Positions 1 to 12,479 of a stretch of 64,000 nt of DNA are shown here, piece by piece. Within the stretch, counting starts at the first letter, position 1; every line of letters starts with the position of its first letter. The notes beneath the pieces are model-generated. The model made no database searches. It worked only from the letters and a program-made list of their open reading frames with translations, and had not been told where the DNA came from. The position numbers and the translations under genes were made by a program. The stretch is from Sinotaia quadrata (Eukaryota; Mollusca; Gastropoda; Architaenioglossa; Viviparidae), in NCBI GenBank assembly GCA_028829895.1, contig CM054182.1:2505001-2569000 (forward strand), read 5' to 3'.

Positions 1-480
1 ACCTTTCCCCCACACTGCCGCGAGAAAGTGGGCTGCCCACACATCGCTTCTCACGCTCTTCCTTTATCGGTTTTCTTCCCTGAACTTCTCTCTCTCTCTC
101 TCTCGCTCACAACAGAACATAGGGCACATACACACGCCGCGCGCTGAAAACCCCTCGTTGTGCGCCAACTAAATCGATTGAATGTCGTTCTAAACTTGGA
201 AACCTGTTACCCGAGTCGCCAGCGCCACCTTGTGAGTTGGAGTAACAATTTGGAAAACTGTTTTTATTTAAAATTGTTATTTTTATATGCTAAAGATTCT
301 GCGTGAAACTCATCAGTAGATTGCCATTTATCTTCCACATACTGCAATACACCATAATCAGTTCTTTTCTAAGATCTGTGTGATTTCACTTTGTTCAGTC
401 AATTATTTTCAGATGCAATTAAACTAATCAGAAAATATAAGAGCATGCCAAAACATTAATGACACTCGAGTAATTGAATT
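1..480. other. Unique sequence, no gene seen
   Basis: The first 240 bp are GC-richer than the rest and contain a short CT tract (about 87-104). I see no coding frame, RNA gene or repeat family here. Confidence 0.5.
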
Positions 481-560
481 ATGGGTCGGACATACTGACA
501 CACACACACATTATGGGTCGGACACACACTCACTGACACACACACACACACACACACACA
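479..560. repeat. CA microsatellite with duplicated leader
   Basis: The block TTATGGGTCGGACA followed by CA repeats occurs twice, and the second copy ends in a longer CA tract. Confidence 0.85.
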
Positions 561-913
561 ATCGCGTCTCTTAGATGAGTCTGGATGCAATTCTGCTTTC
601 AGTATCAGGACGTTTGCTTTGATAACTTATGTGAGTTTGGTTGCATTTATGCTTCCACTACACACAGCTGTATCGACATGTATACTTAGTTGTGGAGAAA
701 AATATTAAATGTGTTAATTCGCCGCTAATTTAGTAAGAACTATTACATCTCGACTTTACAACCTATGTTATATTTTTTTAATAAAAACGAAAATTTTCCT
801 GTTAACTTTTTCCGTTCTTTGTGGCATGTCATTGAATACATGCCATCTGTTAAGGATCCAAAAAAATGTGGAGCTACTTTTAGACTTCTCTATCACTGTG
901 AAAGAAATAGTAT

Positions 914-1020
914 ATATATAATGCTTGTCAGTAATGACGAAATAGTAGACATATAATGCTTGTCAGTAATGATGAAATAGTAGACATATAATGCTTGTCA
1001 GTAATGATGAAATAGTGGAC
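914..1020. repeat. 35-bp tandem repeat, 3 copies
   Basis: ATAATGCTTGTCAGTAATGA recurs at about 919, 954 and 989. Confidence 0.9.
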
Positions 1021-1540
1021 AATTTGTATGTCATTACATTTGAAATAATTTTCTTTCATATGTCTCTATGTGAATGAAATGTATATGTGTGAACATAAAC
1101 AGAAAGTGTGTATGCTATATTTTAATTTATTGAAAAATTAGAATTAAACAAGGAACAATTAATACTCTATAAGTGAGAAAATATTTGTCTAGAATCATTC
1201 TCTCTTGAATGGCACAAGTACGACCCACATCGCATAAAGTATTTTACCAAGCCTTTTGTGTGTGTGTGGGGGGGGGGAGAGTGGGGTGACAAGCTAACCA
1301 AAATAAAGAAAACAACCTTCAGTTTGAGTAGATATATTCATCGAAATGCAATATTCAAGAATTATTTCACAATCAAGAGTCAGTTCGATGCATAGAAATT
1401 CGTAGCGTTCGTTGCGGTCTCTTGTTTCTAGAAATCTGTAGCTAAAAATTAAAAACTGATTGCCTGCGAAATTTAGAAAAAGTATAGCGTGATATACGGA
1501 ATCAGGAGTGCGACCAAACTCACTTCAGGTATCAAAGCAA

Positions 1541-1602
1541 GTTTGTTACTATATCTATGCGTAGCCTCATCTGTTTGTTACTACATATACGTAGCCTCAT
1601 CG
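1541..1602. repeat. 31-bp imperfect duplication
   Basis: GTTTGTTACTA followed by CGTAGCCTCATC occurs twice in tandem. Confidence 0.8.
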
Positions 1603-1668
1603 TATGGTCACTGATCATGTACAGTATTGCATAATGTAGTTGTGCTTTCCAGTGAGGTGTGGATTTTT

Positions 1669-1797
1669 ACGACACTGAAAGAACTTTATAGTCGGTGTCC
1701 TTTCCAGTATTAAGACACTGAAAGAACTTTATAGTCGGTGTCCTTTCCAGTATTACGACACTGAAAGAACTTTATAGTCAGTTTCCTTTCCAGTAAT
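1669..1797. repeat. 43-bp tandem repeat, 3 copies
   Basis: ACACTGAAAGAACTTTATAG recurs at a 43-bp spacing (units start at 1669, 1712 and 1755). Confidence 0.95.
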
Positions 1798-2066
1798 TCA
1801 GAAACTGCGCAGACTAATGAAGCCAGGCTCTCAGTCTCAGTGGAGCCATGCAGCCGCTCTCCCAAGACGGTCGACCATATTCTCCTTTTGTTTCTTTCTA
1901 AAACTGGACAAATCAAGTTCGCTGGAGCGCTGCCAGTCTGCCTGGAACACGCTTTCTCACGGCTCAGATCAGAGACCATCGCAATGCGGAGTTCTGTCTT
2001 TGACAAATCGATTAGACAAGAGCAGTGCCAGTGGAAGGACCATATAATGCGAAACAGTCTCGGCAC
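1710..2066 (-). other. Unassigned open frame, 118 codons, low confidence
   Basis: Minus-strand codons cover a non-repetitive, GC-richer patch (about 1815-2040) with the peptide MVSDLSREKACSRQTGSAP. Overlapping plus-strand frames are also open, so strand choice is weak. The 3' 90 bp lie in a 43-bp tandem repeat. I cannot name a function; a decayed mobile element is possible. Confidence 0.12.
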
Positions 2067-2493
2067 TTTTTTCTTACGAATGCCAACAACTCATTGAAAG
2101 CAATTAGATTTATTAAAACTGGGGATGGTGATCAATTCTTTTCTCTAATCCTTAACCGACTCACCCTCACCCTCACCCGCTATATCCACTTTTTAAACGA
2201 TGCGATCCAAGTATAAGTAGAAAACATGTCTTCAGAATAAGTTACTGTTTATGTTCTTTGCCCCAAACTTCTGCCTTTGCTGTGAAGTGGCTCCTCTGCT
2301 AATTGATAGCTTTATGCACTTATCCTTTAGAGCGGTAAATAAATACGTGTATAAATCTATAAATAACTTACAAATGTATTCTTTACTCTGCTAGAAAATA
2401 AATTTACGTAGTTTTTGCTTCTTTCATACTCATATGCTAGTACAGGACAGATTTACAAGATAACTTCTGTGACTAGTGCAGGATTATATCCAA

Positions 2494-2590
2494 CGTCACA
2501 TAAGGTATAGGGATTGATTTACATGGACAGTTTTCTACGTCACATAACGTATAGGGATTGATTTACATGGACAGTTTGCTACGTCACAAG
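2494..2590. repeat. 44-bp tandem repeat, about 2 copies
   Basis: GTATAGGGATTGATTTACAT with flanking CGTCACATAA occurs twice in tandem. Confidence 0.85.
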
Positions 2591-2599
2591 AGATAGATT

Positions 2600-3430
2600 T
2601 AACGTAGATCCCAGTCTTTGTTACTTGAGTAACGTTCATAAAATCTAAGGTTAGTGAGGATGTCAATTACTAACAGTCAAACATTACAGACACAAGCCAC
2701 GGTGCATGCAATTTTAAAAAAAAAATAAGTAGTCCCACTAATTTACCAGCTAGCGAATAAGACCGATTAGTGTGTTAATCAATTACCAATCAGTTAAATA
2801 ATAATTAATTTTATAATCAATTGCTTCACATTGTCTATCAACTTTTTCATCCATCTGCTATTCAAATAAACTCCAACTATTCAATATATCAGTTAATCAG
2901 TAAAATAATTTTTAAAAATTCATTCAATTAAACTTTAATTGAATAAACGATAACCTGTACGAGCTAACACTTAATTAGTTGTACGAGTAAATATTTAACC
3001 GTTTACTGATGAAGTTTTAAACTCGCAGCCAGTCAGTTAAATAAACAAAATTTTAATGAACCCTTGAATAAATAAAATGATTTTCTTTAAAAGGACGTAC
3101 CGACTGCGCTACATATATTACGTCATAGTCACATGCGCATTATTTCTAGTCTGTCTATGAAACGATACTGTACTCATATTTCACATCAAGCCACTTTAAG
3201 TAAAAATGGGAGACCAAATAAATTAGTAGTATTGATAGTACTGAACTGAAGATTATTCTTACCTTTTAATAGACATTAATTTCATCGCAAATAAGTGAAT
3301 TTTTATGAATAAAAGATTTAAAAACGATAATTTAAAGTCTATTCTGTCCTATACAATAAATGTATTAATGTATTTAAATGTTATTCTCTGCTGTTAAAAC
3401 AAATAAAACAAAATAAATAAACAAAAAAAA
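2600..3430. other. AT-rich unique sequence
   Basis: Very AT-rich, with scattered AATTAAT-type words. No coding frame or repeat unit was recognised. Confidence 0.5.
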
Positions 3431-3432
3431 TG

Positions 3433-3504
3433 TTCCCATGCCGGGAATTGAACCCGGGCCGCCTGGGTGAAAGCCAGGAATCCTAACCACTAGACCACAT
3501 GGGA
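3433..3504 (-). tRNA. tRNA-Glu (anticodon TTC)
   Basis: On the minus strand the 72-nt sequence begins TCCCATGTGGTCTAGTGG and ends GGTTCAATTCCCGGCATGGG-AA. It folds as a complete cloverleaf: TCCCATG pairs with CATGGGA in the acceptor stem, the D-arm has GGTTAGGA, the anticodon loop is CTTTCAC (anticodon TTC), and the T-arm CCCGG/CCGGG stem is intact. The internal A and B boxes for RNA polymerase III are canonical and there is no intron. CCA is not encoded, as expected in a eukaryote. It stands alone, with no neighbouring tRNA. Confidence 0.97.
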
Positions 3505-3509
3505 CTACG

Positions 3510-4210
3510 TTAAAATGTGCTTAATAACCTTAGCATAGTCTTTCCTTGACCTTTTCGCTTCTTTCCAGGTTCAGTCGGTATAGCCAACTTCGTCACTTTC
3601 TGCAAACCTTAAAGATGGTACCTTGCTGTTCTTGTACCTTACACAAATAGATGTGTGACGCATTGTTCGGGACGGGTGTGTTGGAAATGGTCGGTGAAAG
3701 TGAAAATTTTATTTTGGTAGGGACAAGAGCGAGTTGGATGAGGGTTAAGAAATTATGTTATCACATTATTCTTTTACGATCTTTAATTTTATGCTTTGTA
3801 ATTTTATGTTATTTCTTGTATCATTTTTCTATGCAAGGCACACGTCCCCACCCCCTCCCCTCTTCAGGCAACATCTGGTCTTTATCAAATATATTATGGT
3901 GTAATCTGTAAAGCTAATAGTTCAGCCTTTGTACAAGAACACAGCCACCATAACGAAAAACGACAAAGTGTGAAAAGTACGTGTGTGTGCCCACCTCAAA
4001 TACTTGTGACACTTCTACCAAAAGTATATTTGATAAGTGCAATAGTTATCAGGGTCGTTAACAACATTACAATGTATAGGCCTACGGGCAAAGCAGTGCA
4101 CTGGGGTACAGGTACTACACAACCTTTCACAGGAATAAAACATACATAGATTAGCATGGGGTCTCTATTCACGGGATGCCCAGCGTGCCTAGGAGTTAAG
4201 AGGAAACTGG
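3510..4210. other. Unique sequence, no gene recognised
   Basis: Short open frames at 3651-3911 (plus) and 3996-4217 (minus) lack any recognisable domain or repeat. I treat them as chance. Confidence 0.4.
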
Positions 4211-4213
4211 TGG

Positions 4214-4400
4214 TCATATTGTGTTTCTAACCAAAAATATATTTGATGAGTGTAATCACCATATTGTGTTTCTAACCCAAAATATATTTGGTGAGTATAA
4301 TCACCATATTGTGCTTCTTATAGAAAATATATTTGGAGAGTATAATCACCATATTGTGCTTTTTATAGAAAATATATGTGGTAATTGCAACCTCCATAAG
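4214..4400. repeat. About 48-bp tandem repeat, 4 diverged copies
   Basis: CATATTGTG(T/C)TTCT then AAAATATATTTGG(T/A)GAG then TATAATCAC recurs four times. The overlapping frame at 4221-4484 is a by-product. Confidence 0.85.
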
Positions 4401-4489
4401 CATTTTGTTTTAAACTATTCCTTCGTAGAAAGCCATGAGTTAAAAATACAATACATTATAAACAAGACTGTTTTAAAGTTGTGAGAGAT

Positions 4490-5590
4490 AGCTACACTAC
4501 TAGACTAGAACCTATATCTTATTTTTTCGAGCAGCTTATAGTTGCTTCAATGGATCCTATTTCGGATTTATAAATTCAGAATTAAAGTAGTGGGAACAAA
4601 TTAAATTAATAAAAGTATTCTCTTTTTTTTTAAATGGAGAGATCTGAGACATATCAGAGTAGATCAGTAGTGCAAAAATAAAGATATAAATAGATTAACA
4701 CTTTACTTATTCTATGATTTAGGAAATAGCAAATGAAAGGAATTATCTCATAATATAACCCAGAGGTGTAAATATTTGAATTTAAATTTAGATCGAAGAT
4801 TTACATTTTTAATTTTGTATTAAAACTAAACATTTAATCAGACTAGAGAGTTGTCGATCGTTGCAGGATTTGGAAAAAAGAGAAATATTTTTGTACACGT
4901 TGTTCACAAGCCAGTTACAACGCAATCAACGAAGTTCAGAGAACTTCTGATAGTTTTGCTGACTGAATTAAAATTTAAAGAGTACTCCCAATATTATTAC
5001 TTTAGATTTCGTAAATAAATGAATATCTTTCTTCCAACCCTTTTTTCGTAATGCTTTACTGTTCACTTGGCAGTCTTTCTTTAGTGGTTTCCAGAAAATC
5101 GGTAGTCAATATTTTTCTTTCTTACTGAAGCGACTCTCGTATTTAACTCAACAATAAAAAGAAAGTGGAATTCAGATAATTTCTATGACTGTTCACTCAA
5201 AATGATTACAGTTACAGACTTATCAAAACCCCAAATAAATATTTAATTATAATTTATTTTTAAAAAATTAAAAATTTACATAAGTGAAGGTAGACAATCC
5301 AGTAACACATGTAGGAAGAGTAGTACCCGCGCTTGTAGAACTTGGCTTGATTTGGGAAATGCACGGTAATTCAAGATGATTTCTTTAATGCTCCCCCACC
5401 ACCACCACCACCACAAAGATAATGCTCACGAGACTTAGCAGTTCTCTCCGCATGGATGTGTTGTTTAATTGTTTAATTACTTATCGATGTATAATTAAGT
5501 TCCAAGCAAGGGAAATGACAACGAAAATCGTAACAACCTAAACAGGCAGATAAAATACAGTGACAATTTGTGTTCCTCACTAAACTTGAC
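4490..5590. other. AT-rich unique sequence
   Basis: No gene seen. A short CCA trinucleotide run lies at about 5397-5415. Confidence 0.5.
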
Positions 5591-5599
5591 CTCGACCAA

Positions 5600-6050
5600 A
5601 AACTGATTATTCTCCCATGTAGGTCTATTACTGATGATTCTCCCATATACACCTAACGTTCATTAATCTTCAGTGTAGTCCAATATTGATTCTTTTCCCA
5701 TGTAGGCCTAATATTAATTATTCTCCCGTAAAGCCTAATTTTAATTCTTCTCCCCTGAGGCCTAGTATTGAATCTTGTCCCAATCAGGCTTAACATGGGC
5801 TTGTTTACGTGTGAATAATATGATAGAAGTCAGGCTTAATATGTGCTTGTTTACATGTGAATAGTATGATAGAAGTCAGGCTTAATATGTGCTTGTTTAC
5901 ATGTGAATAATGTGATGGAAGTCAGGCTTAACGTGGGCATGTTTACGTTGAATAATGTGATAGAAGTCAGGCTTAATATGTGCTTGTTTACATGTAAATA
6001 GTGTGATAGAAGTCAGACTTAACATGGGCTTGTTTACAGGTGATTAGTGT
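5600..6050. repeat. Minisatellites: diverged ~40-bp units then a 46-bp unit
   Basis: 5600-5780 holds old copies around CTCCCATGTAGGCCTA. From about 5785 six clear 46-bp copies carry GATAGAAGTCAGGCTTAATA and TGCTTGTTTAC; TTGTTTAC recurs at 5801, 5847, 5893, 5939, 5984 and 6030. Confidence 0.9.
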
Positions 6051-6054
6051 GACT

Positions 6055-6246
<192 letters not shown>

Positions 6247-6561
6247 CGTGGTTTTATTACCAAAAGCAAAATTTACGTAAATCGTGCCCAAATATACGTC
6301 CTTTGCAAATAATATCAAAATTTAATTCACACCGCAGTCCAGTAATGGTGTCATAAACATAATTTTCCAAAAGCAGCATTTAATGAAATCTTTCACACTG
6401 TCTCGATTGATCACAACCTTATGTAAATTTTTTGTTGTGAATCTTTACCAGACAGGCACCAACCACTTCCCTACACGCCTCGCACAAGACTGGTTCATTT
6501 CCTGTTGTCACCATGGTTACGCTCAACATTTACAGCAGCAACATAGGAGTATGTCCCATTA

Positions 6562-7047
6562 CAGTGGTTTCCAACACGGTGCCCGCGGGCGCCATGAGGC
6601 ATGTACATACGCCCGCGTCTAGGTGTGAAAAGTAGTGCAGATGTAAGCTGCCCCCCCCCCCCCCCCATTCCAGCTTCACGTCACACATTGTAGGTTGTGT
6701 AAAATCATTCAAAGCAGAACTGATCTTGTGGAAGTCACATATGAAGACAAAGTCTCTTGTACATTTACCAGGTTTGAAGAAAATGGTATGTGACAGTGAT
6801 TTTAACTCTTCACTACATTGAAAGACCTCAGAAGCAGTTTGAAAAGATATTTCAAAAGCTTATCATGACTGAGTCTGTATTTGTCTTACCTGCGAATCCT
6901 TTTACTTGCCAGCTAGAGGTAACAAAAAATGGCTACATCAGCTGCAAGTCTCATTCAAGTAAGAAGAGAATTGGAACTCAAGATTTTGGACCTTTAAAAT
7001 GGTATTGTTCTCAAATCGATTTGGAATATGTAGAATACACAATATAA
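6562..7047 (+). pseudogene. hAT-type transposase relic (GTF2IRD2/ZBED-like C-terminal region) with TIR-like end
   Basis: At 6562 the sequence CAGTGGTTTCCAACACGG resembles the terminal inverted repeat of hAT transposons, which typically start CAGxGGTT. From 6699 one frame reads KSFKAELILWKSHMKTKSL followed by VHLPGLKKM, the pattern of the late part of hAT-derived proteins (F.sKL.LW, then HFPTL). That frame stops near 6820. The homology continues in another frame as HYIERPQKQFEKIF and VFVLPANPFTCQLE, matching the usual F..rF.dfk..e..f.l...PF block. The coding sequence is therefore frameshifted and broken. Only about 90 residues of an approximately 600-residue protein remain, so most of the element has been lost. 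A poly-C tract (about 6653-6666) lies between the terminus and the coding relic. No second terminus was identified. Confidence 0.6.
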
Positions 7048-7049
7048 TC

Positions 7050-8265
7050 TTAATTCGATTCCGTTTATCTCTGTGAACTATTTTAAGAAATGCACATAAT
7101 GACGTTAAAATACAAATCTTCATCATTGCTTACAAATGGAAATATCATTTTACTTTCCCAACTGCTAAAAACTGGCTAATGAAATAAAGTGCCAAAAATC
7201 ATACTGAATTATTACAATGAAAAAGCATGTGAATTAATAATACTGTGATGCGCAGAAGTCACTCTTCCTTAATTAGAACCTAAGTGGTAATAGCCGTTTA
7301 ATTCTTTCATATTCTTTATGAGCTAAAGCCAATGGAAGGGACGATTTTTCTATTCAAGCTGTTAAAAATGTGAAGTCACAGAGCTTAGCTGACTTGTGAA
7401 TGACTGACAGTGGACATGGGGAGGATTTCCAACCGGACTGTTAAATTGCAATCAAAGCGTAGTGAGTGACAGACAGTAGCTGGCAGGGGGACAAGTGGTT
7501 TCTCCTTTGAAGTAGGATAAGTCCCCGATTGGAACCTAAGCACACAGTTATAGGTGAAGAGTGTGGGTGTAAATAGATGGTTCGGGTTAATTGACACATG
7601 AGTTTATAAGAACTCACTCAAGCCTTTTACAATTACTTGTAAATATATTTGAGGTCCAGTAGAGGCAACCAATAGCCAGTGGTAAGCTGTCTGATCAATA
7701 ATCTGAGAATGGACTTAGAATAATTTTATGTTAAATTTATTGTTCATGCATTGATTTGATATATGTTAGATTTTTTATTGATTCATTAATATGTATAATT
7801 TTATGTTAGAAATTATGTATTGGTGAATGAAGCATGTATGAGAGATAATGATTCTCTTGCAGACATGTAAGTTGAATGACTGGAGAGAAAACGAGAGAGA
7901 GTGTAGAGAATTATGAAATTGAATCTAAGCACCATGCTCAAATGTCATTGCAATGGGCGAGCCTTCTTTTATTTTTAGTTCAGCTTTGACTTTCAATGTT
8001 CAGCTGTCTTTTGGCTTAGATTCTTGTTGGCGATCTTGATGCAGAACCTGTGACATGGTTACATCTTGAGAGAGACTTCCTGTAATTGTTGGACTACTGT
8101 CTACCACGGAATTCCAGGGTGGTGAGAGCAGTAACAACAATTGTCATTTGCCATCCTATTTCCAGATGATCCTATTGTGCTCAACAGACTGTGTAAATGA
8201 GTGAAGGGGACACTGGCATTGTGCTAACTGTAAAAAGTCTTCGTAGGATTCCTCAACCACATAGC
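7050..8265. other. Unique sequence, no gene recognised
   Basis: AT-rich. No domain-bearing frame or repeat was recognised. Confidence 0.45.
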
Positions 8266-8268
8266 ATA

Positions 8269-8466
8269 TATAGAACAGGTCATGAAGTCGATTAATTACG
8301 TCACCCTTCTCTCTTTTCTAAACTAGTGATAGGATATAGAACAGGTCATGAAGTCGATTAATTACGTCACCCTTCTCTCTTTTCTAAACTAGTGATAGGA
8401 TATAGAACAGGTCATGAAGTCGATTAATTACGTCACCCTTCTCTCTTTTCTAAACTAGTGATAGGA
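8269..8466. repeat. 66-bp tandem repeat, 3 near-identical copies
   Basis: ACAGGTCATGAAGTCGATTA recurs at 8275, 8341 and 8407 with essentially no divergence, so the triplication is recent. Confidence 0.97.
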
Positions 8467-8469
8467 TCA

Positions 8470-8960
8470 TAACTCTGATTACAGATTGTTTCCTCAGATA
8501 GTCATTGTTAAATATTGATTGTATAGGAGAAAAGACTTGAAGAAACTTGAACATTAATGTAAATACGTGAACTGTCTCATATTTAGTTGTATTTTGTGAG
8601 ATATATATTATTTTATAATAAATATTTTGTTAAATCCTTCATTTGCATGTATATTGATACATGTCTGGAGTAGTCAGTGGGTGGAGGGAGGCTTGTGAGT
8701 CAATTGTTTGGATGAAAGTAAACTGTGAAATTATATTACTCCTTAAATAGGAAGTTCCACCTGTGAACAGATAAATTTTGTGTCGGTAGTACGTTACTTA
8801 TAGTGGTATGTGAGTGGGGTATTCATGTTGGAAACAAATCCTAAATTTACCCGCTGATAAGTGATTATGCTTATTAATTGATAATGGAATTCATAATAAT
8901 AATTATAACAAGGGCCAAATGTATTTTAGCGGCCACAAATAACTTTTCTCTATTCAGTTC
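8470..8960. other. Unique sequence
   Basis: AT-rich. No gene or repeat was recognised. Confidence 0.45.
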
Positions 8961-8969
8961 TGGTGAGTG

Positions 8970-9240
8970 CGTATGAATATTATTCATATTTGTGTGTTTG
9001 TAGAAGTCCAGACACACGTAACAATAAACACTCTACTTAAATATTATTCATATTTGTGTGTTTATAGAAGTCCAGACACACGTAACAATAAACTGTACTT
9101 AAAATATTATTTATATTTGTGTGTTTATAGAAGTCCAGACACACGTAACAATAAACATTGTACTTAAATATTTTCATATTTACATTTTTACTTGCTGAGA
9201 TCCAGACACAAGCAAAAATAGAAGTATATTTTTCATTTAC
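8970..9240. repeat. About 62-bp tandem repeat with internal hairpin, 3-4 copies
   Basis: Each unit contains TTTGTGTGTTT(G/A)TAGAAGTC and then CCAGACACACGTAACAA. GTGTGT and ACACAC can pair within a unit, which explains similar peptides on both strands. The last copy is diverged (AGACACAAGCAAAAATA). Confidence 0.9.
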
Positions 9241-9639
9241 CACAACTGGACTTTATGATACAATAAGAATAATAAATATATTCCGGCACTAGTTCAATAA
9301 ATATTGTACTTTTAAAGATAAATAAGATGAAAATGCCTATTTATAACATCTGTTTTGTAAAAGCTACTTAATTCATCTTCCAGATTCAAAAAGAGCAAAT
9401 CCACATACTTATAGTGAAAGAATAATACACTTGAATGGTATTGACACATATTGTACGTATTATAAATAAATGTGATGAGTTTATTATTATTTAATGTGTA
9501 AAGTACAAAAATAAACTTTGAAAAATTGAAGGCGCCCCCCCCCCCCCCCCAACTTTTCTCAAAACTGGAATGTGCTCTTGGGCACAGGAAGGTCGTGACC
9601 TATGGACATCTTGTAGGCTTGGCATTAATAGCGAAATTA

Positions 9640-10272
9640 CACAAAATGGTTACAAGACTTTTCCTCACGGATTACACAAAATGGTTAGAAGACTTTTCCT
9701 CACGGACTACACAAAATGGTTAGAAGACTTTTCCTCACGGACTACACAAAATGGTTACAAGACTTTTCCTCACGGACTACACAAAATGGTTACAACACTT
9801 TTCCTCACGAACTACACAAAATGGTTACAAGACTTTTCCTCACGGACTACACAAAATGGTTACAAGACTTTTCTTCACGGACTACACAAAATGGTTACAA
9901 GACTTTTCTTCACGGACTACACAAAATGGTTACAAGACTTTTCCTCACGGACAACACAAAATGGTTACAAGACTTTTCCTCACGGACTACACAAAATGTT
10001 TACAAGACTTTTCCTCACAGACTACACAAAATAGTTACAAGACTTTTCCTCACGGATTACACAAAATGGTTACAAGACTTTTCCTCACGGACTACACAAA
10101 ATGTTTACAAGACTTTTCCTCACAGACTACACAAAATAGTTACAAGACTTTTCCTCACGGACTACACAAAATGGTTACAACACTTTTCCTCACGGACTAC
10201 ACAAAATGGTTACAAGACTTTTCTTCACGGACTACAAAAATGGTTAGAAGACTTTTCCTCACGGACTACACG
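9640..10272. repeat. 35-bp minisatellite, about 18 copies
   Basis: ACACAAAATGGTTACAAGAC plus TTTTCCTCACGGACT is repeated with point variants (TTTCTTC, TGTTTAC, CACAGAC). Because 35 is not a multiple of 3, all three plus frames stay open. This produces three overlapping false proteins with the same repeats. Confidence 0.98.
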
Positions 10273-10339
10273 TGAAATAATGCAACTAGCACTTTTTTCG
10301 GTTGTTAGTTTTTCGTCGTATTTATGTTTTCTCGCTATT

Positions 10340-10520
10340 TTTGTGTACTTTTTTTTGTTTTGTTTCATGTGTTTTTTTAATTTTTTTGTTGTTGTTTGTT
10401 TCATGTGTTTTTTTATTTTGTTGTTGTTGTTTGTTTCATGTGTTTTTTTTAATTTTTTTGTTGTTGTTTGTTTCGTGTTTTTTTAATTTATTTTTTGTTT
10501 TGTTTTTGTTTCTGTTGTTA
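10340..10520. repeat. T-rich degenerate repeat
   Basis: GTTTCATGTGTTTTTTTAAT and TTGTTGTTGTTTG recur about four times. Confidence 0.8.
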
Positions 10521-10899
10521 TTTTTTTATTTTGATTGTGCACGGAAGATTTTACAAAATCTTCTTTTCTTTCTTTGTCTTCTTTTAGTTTGTGAAAGAAT
10601 GATGAGAGTATTTGCCACTGACGAGAGTAAATATCAGTATTTGCCCCTGTCGACAAGTCCAGGTTTCTTTTCCGAGACATCGACAACAATTTTACTATAA
10701 ACACTTTTTAACATCAGTATCTATATAATAGACAGACGATATTTATTATGCATGAGACCTTCAATAATATCGCTTGGAAACATGCTAGTAATACACAGTT
10801 TAAAAGACAAAGCTAAAAGCAAACAAATATTTAATGTTCATTTTCACCAGGCAAAGAAATGCGACATTCACATCGCAAAATAACATATTTAAAACAACA

Positions 10900-11075
10900 A
10901 TTCAGCAAATAACAAATAACAATGGTGAAAAATTCATCAAATTCCAAAATGCATTGGTAAAAATTCACCAAATTCCTCTATGTGTTGGACACAAATTCAT
11001 CAAATTCCCAGTATAAAGTGTTGAAAAATTCACCCAATTCCAGTATGTGGTGGTGAAAAATTCATCAGATTCCTG
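10900..11075. repeat. Degenerate repeat around AAATTCATCAAATTCC
   Basis: About five imperfect copies of AAAAATTCA(T/C)C(A/C)AATTCC at 30-45 bp spacing. Confidence 0.65.
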
Positions 11076-11294
11076 TACGTAATGATGACTGATAAGAAAA
11101 CATGCACTACTGTTTACAATATTAAACAGCGCACAAGGTTTATAATAAATTATAATAGTTTCATGATAATATAATTATAATAAGTGTAAGTCCAACACAT
11201 CTTTCTACAATTTTCGCATAATTCATTAAATATAAATACTAGGGTGATTTGATTTTGATATGTGTATGTTAAGGCGCTATAAATAAATTTAAGA

Positions 11295-11295
<1 letters not shown>

Positions 11296-11337
<42 letters not shown>
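11296..11337. repeat. GT microsatellite
   Basis: An uninterrupted GT run of about 40 bp. Confidence 0.98.
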
Positions 11338-11339
<2 letters not shown>

Positions 11340-11795
11340 CTAGACTTCATACTGATTGATCTCATCTCTACGAAAACTGTAGCATAACTTGAAGCAAGGG
11401 AAACAACTCTTGACTGGATGTTAGACTTCATACAACATGCAAAATATAATGTATATTTAAGTATTACTAAATTCAAATATTTTATTTTAAAAAATTCTTC
11501 AGGAAATAGGAAAAGATTTTTCTAAATATATCGAAACTAATATTTTATCAGCCTCAAGATGGCGTTTGTTCATTTGCATCATTAGTATGTATTGTCCAGG
11601 CTACTATAGTAGATTGTAATAAACTTTAGAAAAATTACCTGACAAGATTTTATTGTTGCACATTATTGCTTTCTGTTGACAGACGTAAGACTAGAACTTG
11701 TAAATAAAACATTTTTTTTTACGATCATCTGACTTAGAACACTCGTCTTTTCTGGCCCTGGAAATACTGAATGAAATAACTTTTACTTATATATC

Positions 11796-11998
11796 TTTGC
11801 TTAGGATAATAAACGAGTTAATGTGTTTGCTTAGGATAATAAACGAGTTAATGTGTTTGCTTAGGATAATAAACGAGTTAATGTGTTTGCTTAGGATAAT
11901 AAACGAGTTAATGTGTTTGCTTAGGATAATAAACGAGTTAATGTGTTTGCTTAGGATAATAAACGAGTTAATGTGTTTGCTTAGGATAATAGATGAGT
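11796..11998. repeat. 30-bp minisatellite, about 7 copies
   Basis: TTAGGATAATAAACGAGTTA plus ATGTGTTTGC is repeated with almost no divergence. The repeated LRIINELMCL peptide is a by-product. Confidence 0.98.
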
Positions 11999-12034
11999 TC
12001 TATCGCTTGTGATAAGTGAAATTTCATAAAAGTC

Positions 12035-12312
12035 ATGACACATTGTTATTAACAGTGAACGGATCAGACACATTGTCATTAACAGAGAAGAAATCAGACA
12101 CATTGTCATTAACAGAGAAGGGGTAAGCCAAAATTGTCATTAAGAATGACGTATTGTCATTAACAATGAAGCGATCAGACAAATTGTCATTAACAATGAA
12201 GCGATCAGACAAATTGTCATTAACAGTCAAGAGACCAGCTACGTTGTCATTAACAGTAAAGGGATAAGACACATTGTCATTAACAGTAAAGGGATAAGAC
12301 ACATTGTAAAGA
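12035..12312. repeat. 30-bp minisatellite, about 9 copies
   Basis: CATTGTCATTAACAGTGAA followed by a variable GGATCAGACA. It lies 40 bp from the 11796 array and has the same unit length, but shows no sequence similarity to it. Confidence 0.95.
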
Positions 12313-12479
12313 ACATCACCAGTCAATCGTCAACGATTCCGAAACATAAAGGGAAGAACGAATTCTCTCCACTTGTCTTTCAAAACGATTATGTCAAGAA
12401 TAATACACAGTCATAACTTTTCTGTAACGAATTTTATGATGCAAAGGTATAATTAAAAAGTAGCATTTCTTTTCACTAT

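Noticed and set aside
2150..2182. CACCCTCACCCTCACCC, considered as telomere-like sequence
   Set aside because: The motif is CTCACC, only three units, and not an animal TTAGGG telomere repeat.
3651..3911. 86-codon plus-strand frame
   Set aside because: No domain, hydrophobic AT-driven composition, no splice or promoter context.
9526..10486. 256-, 174- and 154-codon frames with TKWLQDFSSRTTQNG repeats
   Set aside because: The 35-bp unit gives the same peptides in all three frames; a repeat artefact.
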